Notes under the pieces: generated by a model
Databases searched by the model: none
What the model was told of the DNA's origin: nothing
Seen by the model: only the letters and a program-made list of their open reading frames with translations
Assembly (NCBI GenBank): GCA_001774105.1
Contig: MEYT01000012.1
Coordinates: 1-32,838 of the forward strand
Length of the DNA stretch: 32,838 nt
Direction of reading: 5' to 3'
Origin: Candidatus Azambacteria bacterium RIFCSPLOWO2_01_FULL_46_26
GTDB taxonomy: Bacteria; Patescibacteriota; Minisyncoccia; UBA9936
Part shown: one piece after another, positions 26,559-32,838 of the stretch
Layout: each line of letters starts with the position of its first letter
How positions within the stretch are numbered: the stretch's first letter is position 1
Position numbers and translations under genes: made by a program

Positions 26559-26598
26559 ACAAACAACTTACAACTTACAACCGTTGTCAGTTGTTTGT
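26559..26598. repeat. Inverted repeat overlapping the 3' end of the Wzz-like gene
   Basis: ACAAACAACT (26559-26568) ... AGTTGTTTGT (26589-26598), perfect 10-bp arms, internal ACAACTTACAACTTACAAC tandem. Confidence 0.8.
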
Positions 26599-27156
26599 TA
26601 AATATTCTTTTACAAACGCTAAAAATATGCCAAGGGCTAAGCCGGTTAACATTCCTAAAAACGCGACAACGCCGGTACGCCGCTCTTCTTGCTCAACGGC
26701 CAACTCTTCGGCCTTAATCGCAAACATCCGGGTTTTACCCAAATAATTAATGGATTTATCGGCTTCCGCCAAAACGGCCTGAGCCAAACGCCGGCCGTCT
26801 TCCTCGCTTTTTGCTTCGTATTTGACTTCCAAAAATTGAGGAGCGAATTTAATTACTTTAAAATTTTTAAAAACCTTTACTTGCGACGAAAGGGATTTCT
26901 GAGCGCTCGGACTTTGAAGCCAGGCGGTCAGCGCCTCGGCCGCGCCGTCCGACGCCTTAACGCTGTAATAAGGATCTTCAGCTTTCAGCGGAGCCGAAAA
27001 TTCGACACTGGAACTGACAAACAAAGGCAAAGAGAACTGAAAAAACCGCTCTTTGGTTGCGGAGAAAAACAAAGCCGAAGCGAATGTTAAAGCGGCGATA
27101 ACCGCAATCAAAATAAAATTATTTTTTAGTATTCGAAAGTAATCGTTATATTGCAT
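26587..27156 (-). CDS. Wzz/YveK-like chain-length determinant protein
   Basis: Two TMs flanking the extracytoplasmic region: 'ILKNNFILIAVIAALTFASALFF' and 'GVVAFLGMLTGLALGIFLAFVKEYL'; 'EEDGRRLAQAVLAEADKSI'. Start at MQYNDYF preferred. Confidence 0.75.
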   Translation of the reverse strand: MQYNDYFRILKNNFILIAVIAALTFASALFFSATKERFFQFSLPLFVSSSVEFSAPLKAEDPYYSVKASDGAAEALTAWLQSPSAQKSLSSQVKVFKNFKVIKFAPQFLEVKYEAKSEEDGRRLAQAVLAEADKSINYLGKTRMFAIKAEELAVEQEERRTGVVAFLGMLTGLALGIFLAFVKEYLTNN

Positions 27157-27160
27157 AAAA

Positions 27161-28258
27161 TTATTTCCACGTTTTAAGTTTTTCTTCAACAAACTCTTTT
27201 ATCTTTTTTTTGAATATCTCCTTATCAAACTTCAGCGCTTCTTGCCGAACAAGCTCCGGCTCAAAGGACGAGCGTTCAAATTTTTCGAGCGCTTTAATAA
27301 GCGCGGCCGGAGTCTGTTCTTCAAAAAAAAGACCGCTTACTCCCTCTTTCACGGTTTCCAGCGCCCCGCCGGATTTAAAGGCAATCACCGGCTTGCCGCA
27401 CGCCATTGCCTCCACCGCCGTGATTCCGAAATCCTCCTCTTGAGGAAAAATCAGAGCTTTGGCTCCGGCCAAATATTCGCTTAATTTTTCGTCGCCGTCA
27501 ACCTTTAAAAATTCAACGTTGGTTTTCGCTTTAAGCCGCAAACCTTTTTCGGCCGGGCCGCGGCCGATGATTTTCAAGGGCTGTTTGAACGAATTAAAGG
27601 CCTCGATCGCTATATCAAACCGCTTATAAGGCAGAAGCCGTCCGACCATCAGAAAATATTTTCCTGAATCCTTTTCGGCGGCCGAAAAATTTGAAACGTT
27701 CACCGGCGGATAAACGACTTCCGAATCCGCTCCGTAATATTTTTTAATTCTTCTTTGAACGAACTTGGAGTTGGCGATGAAATAATCAACCCTGTTGGCG
27801 GCTTCCCGATCCCAAATTCTGATGTAGTTCATAAAGAACGGAATGAATTTTTTCACCAAAGACGGATAATAAAACTCTTCAATGTATTTATGGCTGTCGT
27901 CCCATGCGTAGCGAATCGGAGTGTGGCAATAAGAAACATGCAGAGTGGACGGTTTGGTGACAATGCCTTTGGCGTAGCTTGCCGAATCGGACAAAACGAC
28001 GTCGTACTTGGACAAATCAAATTGCTCCGCGGCAAAAGGCATCAGCAAAGGAAAAAGGCGGTGGCGGCTGCGGCTGAACGGCAATTTTTGCAAAAACGAG
28101 GTGTAAATTCTGCGGCCTTTAAACCGCCCATGCGTCAATTTTTCGTCGTAAAGCAAAGTGTAAATCGGCGCTTTCGGCCAAATCTCCAAAAATGCCTCAA
28201 GCACCTGTTCGGCTCCTCCGCGTTCAATAAGATAGTCGTGAACTAAAGCAATTCGCAT
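27161..28258 (-). CDS. Glycosyltransferase, GT4 family
   Basis: 'MRIALVHDYLIERGGAEQVLEAFLEIWPKAPIYTLLYD', 'SYCHTPIRYAWD', 'YFLMVGRLLPYKRFDIAIEAF', 'FPQEEDFGITAVEAMACGKPVIAFKSGGALETV'. Confidence 0.95.
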   Translation of the reverse strand: MRIALVHDYLIERGGAEQVLEAFLEIWPKAPIYTLLYDEKLTHGRFKGRRIYTSFLQKLPFSRSRHRLFPLLMPFAAEQFDLSKYDVVLSDSASYAKGIVTKPSTLHVSYCHTPIRYAWDDSHKYIEEFYYPSLVKKFIPFFMNYIRIWDREAANRVDYFIANSKFVQRRIKKYYGADSEVVYPPVNVSNFSAAEKDSGKYFLMVGRLLPYKRFDIAIEAFNSFKQPLKIIGRGPAEKGLRLKAKTNVEFLKVDGDEKLSEYLAGAKALIFPQEEDFGITAVEAMACGKPVIAFKSGGALETVKEGVSGLFFEEQTPAALIKALEKFERSSFEPELVRQEALKFDKEIFKKKIKEFVEEKLKTWK

Positions 28259-28260
28259 AT

Positions 28261-29676
28261 TTATTGTTTGTGTTTCTTAAACAGCACCGCGAATGGCGTT
28301 TTAAGCATAATTTTAAAATCGAGCGCCAGCGACCAATTTTCAATGTAATAAGCGTCAAGCTTCACCTCTTCTTCAAAATCCAAATCCGAGCGTCCGGAAA
28401 TTTGCGCCAAACCGGTGATTCCCGGTTTCACGTTGAACACAACTTGATGTCGCCTTTCATATTGAGCGACCTCCTTGGGCATGTGGGGTCTGGGACCGAC
28501 CAAACTCATCTCGCCTTTTAAAACATTAAAAAACTGCGGCAGTTCGTCCAAACTGGTCTTCTCCAAAAAACGTCCGATTTTTGTTCTCCTGGGATCGTTC
28601 AAAATTTTAAAAACCGGACCAGGCTTGCTTTTTTCATCCCGCAGCCGTTCCTCGTATGTGTCGGCTTTTCCGGCGTTCGGATAATAAGGGCCGGTGCAAT
28701 ATTCAAATTTCATCGAACGGAATTTATAAGTGTCAAAAACGCCTTTTTGTCCCACCCGTTGATTGCGGTATGTCACCGGTCCCGGCGAGTCTAGTTTTAC
28801 GGCCAAAGCGATGAGCGCCATCAGAGGGGCGAAAAATATTATGCCGAAAAGCGAGCCGATGACGTCAATGATTTTTTTTATTATTTTTCCCCATCCTTCA
28901 AGCGCCGTTCTTTTCAATTCAATCAAAGGCAGACCGGTAAAGGTGTCGACGCCGACGTTGGTCGTCAAGGCCTGAAAGAGATTCGGGACGTATTTGAAAG
29001 TCAGGCGCGTTTCGTTGCAGAAATCAATAAGTTCAAGCACTTTCTCTTTCGGATAATCCGGATCGGCCAGAATCACCTCGTCAATTCCGGGATTGTCGAC
29101 CGCTTGCCGGACTTCGGCGATGTCCGGCTGAAAAAGATGTTTAACAATTTTATAGCCCGAAGCCGGCTCGGTTTCTATTTGTTCAACGATCAACCGACTT
29201 AAATCGTCTTTGCCTATCACCAAAACCTTGTGGCTTCCGAAATCATAATGCACAAGGAGGTATTTTTGAACTTGCCGCATAATTATCCGGCCAGCCATCA
29301 CGAACACGACGGCGAAAAACCAGGCGACCAAAATTATAAACCGCGAATCAAAAAACTCCCCCCTTAAAAAGATGAAGACGACCACGGCCATAAAACCGGC
29401 CGCCGAAGCCGTAACCAGCCCAAAAAATTCTTCAATCGTGCTTCTCGTTATTTTTAATTTATAAAGCCCGGCCAGAGCGAAAATTATAAGCCATAAAGGA
29501 ATAATAAGCGAAAGAATCAAAAGATATTCCCGCAAGGGCAAATTAAAACGAACCGGCAAAAAACCGCTGATTAAAGAACCGGTTCGCAAAAAATAAGCGG
29601 TCAGACCGGCCGCGAAGAGCATCAAAAAATCCGTCGGCACAAGAAGAGCGCTGAAAATGAGTTCCGAGCGTTTCAT
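28261..29676 (-). CDS. Polyprenyl-phosphate sugar-1-phosphate transferase (exopolysaccharide priming enzyme)
   Basis: N-terminal TMs, nucleotide-binding-like middle domain 'KVLVIGKDDLSRLIVEQI', C-terminal 'VKLDSPGPVTYRNQRVGQKGVFDTYKFRSM', 'SLDELPQFFNVLKGEMSLVGPRPHMPKEV', 'VKPGITGLAQISGR'. Confidence 0.95.
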   Translation of the reverse strand: MKRSELIFSALLVPTDFLMLFAAGLTAYFLRTGSLISGFLPVRFNLPLREYLLILSLIIPLWLIIFALAGLYKLKITRSTIEEFFGLVTASAAGFMAVVVFIFLRGEFFDSRFIILVAWFFAVVFVMAGRIIMRQVQKYLLVHYDFGSHKVLVIGKDDLSRLIVEQIETEPASGYKIVKHLFQPDIAEVRQAVDNPGIDEVILADPDYPKEKVLELIDFCNETRLTFKYVPNLFQALTTNVGVDTFTGLPLIELKRTALEGWGKIIKKIIDVIGSLFGIIFFAPLMALIALAVKLDSPGPVTYRNQRVGQKGVFDTYKFRSMKFEYCTGPYYPNAGKADTYEERLRDEKSKPGPVFKILNDPRRTKIGRFLEKTSLDELPQFFNVLKGEMSLVGPRPHMPKEVAQYERRHQVVFNVKPGITGLAQISGRSDLDFEEEVKLDAYYIENWSLALDFKIMLKTPFAVLFKKHKQ

Positions 29677-29693
29677 ATATTGTTTATGTTGTT

Positions 29694-29722
29694 ATTGTAT
29701 GTGAAAGGAAAGGTAAAATCAA
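29694..29722 (-). promoter_or_regulatory. Promoter for the glycan cluster
   Basis: TTGATT (complement of 29717-29722)-N17-TACAAT (complement of 29694-29699), 17 nt before the ATG. Confidence 0.7.
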
Positions 29723-29732
29723 GGATTAATTT

Positions 29733-29790
29733 CCCGCATAATCAAGTTATATGCGGGATTAAAAATGACCGCTTAAAAGCGGTCATTTTT
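29733..29790 (-). terminator. Tandem hairpins downstream of rnpB
   Basis: AAAAATGACCGCTT-aa-AAGCGGTCATTTTT (29761-29790) directly abutting rnpB, then CCCGCATA...TATGCGGG (29733-29757). Confidence 0.8.
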
Positions 29791-30226
29791 GCCGGCGAAC
29801 CTGTAAGCCGAATTCTGTGGTCGCCTAAGGCGACCGATGATCATTTATCTGGGCCCGCGATCGCTCGCGGGCTCAAGCGAGCTACTTTTCGTCACCCCGC
29901 CGAGGCGGGATGGTTTGCTCTTGCACCGGATAGGGTTTGCCGTCGCTTATCGTCACCGATAAGGAAAAGATATAGCTCCTTAAAAAGGAACACTATCTTA
30001 CTTTTCACCTTTCGCCCCGTTGAAACGGGACTAGTATCGTCTCTGTGGCACTTTCCCTGGGCTTGGCTTTTAAAAAATTTTTGTCTTAAGAACAAAACTT
30101 TTTTAGAAGTTACTCCCGGTTGCCGTTAGCAACTATCCGCTTCTCCGCCGAAGGGCGGAGGGTGTTCGGACTTTCCTCTATCTTCCGACACAATATCGGA
30201 AAACAGCGATCATCCGGTTCACCGGC
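29791..30226 (-). ncRNA. rnpB: RNase P RNA (bacterial class A-like)
   Basis: On the minus strand: 'GAGGAAAGTCCGAACA', 'CGGATAGTTGCTAACGGCAACC', 'GGGAAAGTGCCACAGAGACGATAC', 'CGGTGCAAGAGCAAACC', 'CCCAGATAAATGATCATCGG', 'CACAGAATTCGGCTTACAGGTTC'. P1 pairs GCCGGTGAACC with GGTTCGCCGGC. Promoter TTGACT-N16-TAATAT upstream. The ORF-track calls here (29680-30129 +, 29892-30095 -) are spurious. Confidence 0.96.
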
Positions 30227-30274
30227 AATATAATATTACCAGAAAAATGAAAAAAGTCAAGAGCTTGCTCCGCG

Positions 30275-30706
30275 TTAAAACAAAGTTGACGTCGCCTGAT
30301 CCAGCGTTTTATTGACCAGCGCGTCGGCTTGAGCGTTCTGCTCCCGCGGAACGTGCTTAAAAACAATTGATTTAAAATATGTCTTGAGATTCCAGACGTG
30401 GCGGAAAAGGAGCCAAAGCCGTTCCTCGTGAAATTCATATTCGCCGCTCATCTGCCTGACCGCGAGTTCCGAGTCCATCCGTACTTCAACGTCGGTCTTT
30501 AAACATTCTTCTTTGCCGAGCAACGCCTTGGCTTTTTTCAGCGCGTGAATCACGCCTTCATACTCGGCCTCGTTGTTCGTCCGTTTATCCAAATACTCTC
30601 CTTTTTCAACAACCCTGCCGCCCGGCAAGCGTAATACGAAGCCGATGGCCGCCGGACCCGGATTGCCTCTTGAGCCGCCGTCGGCGTTGATAATAAGTTT
30701 CGCCAT
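30275..30706 (-). CDS. Ribonuclease HI family protein
   Basis: 'INADGGSRGNPGPAAIGFVL', 'NNEAEYEGVIHALKKAK', 'VRMDSELAVRQMSGEYEF', 'HVPREQNAQADALVNKTLD'. Confidence 0.94.
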   Translation of the reverse strand: MAKLIINADGGSRGNPGPAAIGFVLRLPGGRVVEKGEYLDKRTNNEAEYEGVIHALKKAKALLGKEECLKTDVEVRMDSELAVRQMSGEYEFHEERLWLLFRHVWNLKTYFKSIVFKHVPREQNAQADALVNKTLDQATSTLF

Positions 30707-30709
30707 AAT

Positions 30710-31513
30710 TTAAAACCTTGATTTCAAATATCCTATCCGCCTCAGCCAATAATCGTTCTCCCACTCCCAAAGGGTCTTCGCGGCCAGAAACGCTTTGATG
30801 TCGTCGTAAAAATAAGGAAACTCTTTAAGCTCAACCTCTCCCGTCAAATCCCCCCATTCGTGCTCCGACTCCGGACAAACCGGAACGCCGTTTGACTTTC
30901 CGTTTCTTATTTTGCTCCGGCCGCCCTTTTCACGCAATTTCGCTCCGCATTTCCGGCAAATTTTCTGCTGGTCAATACGCAAAATCCAGCGCGTTTCAAT
31001 CTCCCTGGGAAGAGCAAGCGCGCGCCTGATTTCAAACTCCTGCAGAGCGTTAACATACGCCGCGGTTTGCAGGTTATAATCCGAGTAAAAATACGCCGAT
31101 GTTTTTATGTCCAAAACGCCGAATTTTCCGCCGAAAGAGGCCAGCGCGTCCACGGTGCCGGCGTAGCGCTGGCGCGCCGACCAAACCCGCCGTTCAATGA
31201 AATCCGGATGAAAAACCACCCCCCACGTTTCCCTGAATTCGTTGACCGCGTCTATCGCCGGCCTTATCCGCTCCGGGATTTCCGTTTTTTCGCCGAGCAG
31301 AAGTTTTCCAACGATTTCATGAATGAGCGATCCTTCAACCGCCGATTTGTTCTTCACCTCTTCGGCCGAAGAATAACTGTCCATTTCTTTAAAAAACATT
31401 TCCAAAGCCGGCTTATTTTTAATTTCAAGAATCCTGGTCACCCGAGGATACCAGACTCCGTTGATTTCATATCCGCACGTCTCTTTAAAATTTTCGATGT
31501 TTTGATAGCGCAT
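30710..31513 (-). CDS. PD-(D/E)XK nuclease superfamily-like protein with CxxC segment
   Basis: 'GSLIHEIVGKLL', 'YAGTVDALASFGGKFGVLDIKTSAYFYSDYNLQTAAYVNAL' (D...DxK...QxxxY), 'CRKCGAKLREKGG...CPESEHEW'. Confidence 0.75.
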   Translation of the reverse strand: MRYQNIENFKETCGYEINGVWYPRVTRILEIKNKPALEMFFKEMDSYSSAEEVKNKSAVEGSLIHEIVGKLLLGEKTEIPERIRPAIDAVNEFRETWGVVFHPDFIERRVWSARQRYAGTVDALASFGGKFGVLDIKTSAYFYSDYNLQTAAYVNALQEFEIRRALALPREIETRWILRIDQQKICRKCGAKLREKGGRSKIRNGKSNGVPVCPESEHEWGDLTGEVELKEFPYFYDDIKAFLAAKTLWEWENDYWLRRIGYLKSRF

Positions 31514-31530
31514 AAAGAAAAAAACTTGCC

Positions 31531-32697
31531 TTAATTATTTGTATAATACCCCAAACTTTCCAAACCGGGCAATTTGTTTCCGCTTAAAAATTCAAGCAGA
31601 GCGCCGCCGCCGGTTGAAACATGGTTGAATTTATCCGTTAAATTCAGCTTGCCCAAAACCGCGATCGTTTCTCCGCCGCCGACGATTGAATAAGCGGAAC
31701 TCGTGGCAACGCTTTGGGCGATAAAATACGACCCTCTGGCGAATTGTTCCACTTCAAACAGCCCGATGGGGCCGTTCCAAATTATTGTCTTGGCGTTGTG
31801 AATAATTTTATCAAAAAGCACCAAGCTGTCCGGCCCGATGTCGAAAATTTTCTCGCCATTTTTCACTCCCCCAACCCCGCAAACTCTCACCGGCCTTTCC
31901 CCGGACTCGGAGGATGAAACGATGACGTCCACCGGCAAATGAAGCTTTGGGCTCGTTATTTCAACCTTTTTTAACGGCTCAATCATCTCCTCTTCAACGA
32001 AAGATTTTCCCACGCTTAACCCCTTTGCCTTCAAAACCGTGTTGGCCAAAGCCCCGCCGAGAATCACGTCGTCGGCCAAATTTAAAAACCGTTCTATGAG
32101 TTTGATTTTCGTCGAAATCTTCGCGCCGCCGACAATCACGGCAAGGGGCCTGTCCGGGGAAGTCGTTGCCTGCTCCAAAACGTTAGTTTCTTTTTCCAAA
32201 AGGAGGCCGGCGTATGAAGGTAAAAATTTCGTAATGCCAACAACCGAGGCGTGGGGACGATGACAAACGCCAAAAGCGTCGTTTACGTAAATTTGAGCCA
32301 AGTGAGCCAATTTTTCGGCAAACTCAAGATCGTTCTTTTTTTCTTCCGGATGCCTGCGAAGATTCTCCAAAAAAAGAATCTGCCCGTTTTTCATAGCCCT
32401 TACCTTTTCTTCGACTTGCTTGCCGGCGCACTCGCCGACAAATCGCACTTTCTTTTTAAGCAATTTTTCCAAACGCCGGCTGACCGGCCGCAAACTTTCC
32501 TTTCCATCGCCCAAATGGCTGGCAATGATAATCTTGGCCTTATTTTTTAAAAGATGCTTTATCGTCGGCAAAGCCGCGCGGATTCTAAAATCATCGGCGA
32601 TTCTCGTCGTCCCGCCTTTTTTAACCAAGACGACATTGAAATCAACCCTGAGCAAGACCTTTTTATTTTTAACATCGGCGGATTTAATCGTCAACAT
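31531..32697 (-). CDS. pgk: Phosphoglycerate kinase
   Basis: 'KKVLLRVDFNV', 'RIRAALPTIKHLLKNKAKIIIASHLGDGK', 'FLENLRRHPEEKKND', 'YVNDAFGVCHRPHASVVGI', 'AVIVGGAKISTKIKLIERFL', 'TIIWNGPIGLFE', 'SIVGGGETIAVL', 'HVSTGGGALLEFLSG'. Start moved from 32778 to MLTIKSADV at 32697. Confidence 0.96.
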   Translation of the reverse strand: MLTIKSADVKNKKVLLRVDFNVVLVKKGGTTRIADDFRIRAALPTIKHLLKNKAKIIIASHLGDGKESLRPVSRRLEKLLKKKVRFVGECAGKQVEEKVRAMKNGQILFLENLRRHPEEKKNDLEFAEKLAHLAQIYVNDAFGVCHRPHASVVGITKFLPSYAGLLLEKETNVLEQATTSPDRPLAVIVGGAKISTKIKLIERFLNLADDVILGGALANTVLKAKGLSVGKSFVEEEMIEPLKKVEITSPKLHLPVDVIVSSSESGERPVRVCGVGGVKNGEKIFDIGPDSLVLFDKIIHNAKTIIWNGPIGLFEVEQFARGSYFIAQSVATSSAYSIVGGGETIAVLGKLNLTDKFNHVSTGGGALLEFLSGNKLPGLESLGYYTNN

Positions 32698-32704
32698 AGT
32701 TATA

Positions 32705-32710
32705 AGTATA
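32705..32710 (-). promoter_or_regulatory. -10 element for pgk
   Basis: TATACT on the minus strand exactly 7 nt before the pgk ATG; weak -35. Confidence 0.45.
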
Positions 32711-32727
32711 ACAACTTTCGTGAAAAT

Positions 32728-32760
32728 TAAAAATCCCTTGTTTAAGCAAGGGATTTTAAA
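32728..32760 (-). terminator. Intrinsic terminator between the window-edge gene and pgk
   Basis: TTAAAAATCCCTTG-tttaag-CAAGGGATTTTAAA; minus-strand read ends in TTTTTAATTTT. Confidence 0.8.
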
Positions 32761-32785
32761 GAATCTTAACGCGGACAAAAGAATT

Positions 32786-32838
32786 CTATCCCATCAAGTC
32801 CTTTTTCTTTTCTTCAAACTCTTTCTTGTCGATTTCGC
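32786..32838 (-). CDS. C-terminal fragment of a CDS entering from the right edge (SHOCT-like tail)
   Basis: Minus-strand frame reads ...EIDKKEFEEKKKDLMG*, resembling the SHOCT C-terminal motif; followed by an intrinsic terminator. Confidence 0.4.
   Translation of the reverse strand, partial: EIDKKEFEEKKKDLMG

Noticed and set aside
28425-28441. parS-like sequence (minus strand TGTTCAACGTGAAACC, 13/16 to TGTTTCACGTGAAACA)
   Set aside because: It encodes the conserved 'VFNVKPGITG' motif of the sugar transferase, so the similarity is probably coding constraint; no second site was seen.
29680-30129. 149-aa plus-strand ORF and overlapping minus-strand ORFs
   Set aside because: The region is rnpB on the minus strand, with conserved RNase P motifs and a matching P1 helix; the ORFs are coincidental.
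1-32838. CRISPR array, transposase, integrase, toxin-antitoxin or phage module
   Set aside because: No regularly spaced repeats and no diagnostic motifs were seen in the ORFs or intergenic regions.

Overview
The window reads as ordinary bacterial chromosome, most likely from a Candidate Phyla Radiation (Patescibacteria) genome. This is an inference from reduced gene sizes, AT-rich symmetric terminators and the DUF4012/MurJ/glycosyltransferase neighbourhood. TGA is used as a stop, so the standard bacterial code 11 applies.

Plus-strand block, left side: an LCP-family protein cut by the window edge, then pth, a contracted mfd, dprA, topA and a secreted beta-propeller protein (PF09826-type). Next come a Q_salvage/DUF2419 queuosine-salvage homologue (-) divergent from rel/spoT (+), parB-parA (-) divergent from tRNA-Leu(CAA), then obg, an ABC-F ATPase and RNase R (all -). 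A membrane-anchored c-type cytochrome (-) is divergent from a secreted beta-rich protein of unknown function.

Right side, a long minus-strand surface-glycan cluster: priming glycosyltransferase, GT4, Wzz-like, GT4, GT4, DUF4012, MurJ. It is followed by RNase P RNA, RNase HI, a PD-(D/E)XK-like protein, pgk and a partial SHOCT-like tail.

I found no CRISPR array, transposase or obvious phage or defence island. Best leads: (1) short palindromic elements inserted in frame inside housekeeping genes (obg, ABC-F, parB, topA, possibly pth); (2) the QNG1-like queuine-salvage enzyme, followed by a nested inverted repeat that could be a structured RNA; (3) a lone cytochrome c next to an unknown secreted protein ending in Phe; (4) two divergent promoter pairs sharing an overlapping -35 hexamer, with apparent leaderless starts; (5) domain-stripped Rel and Mfd. 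All family calls come from reading motifs; no database search was possible.
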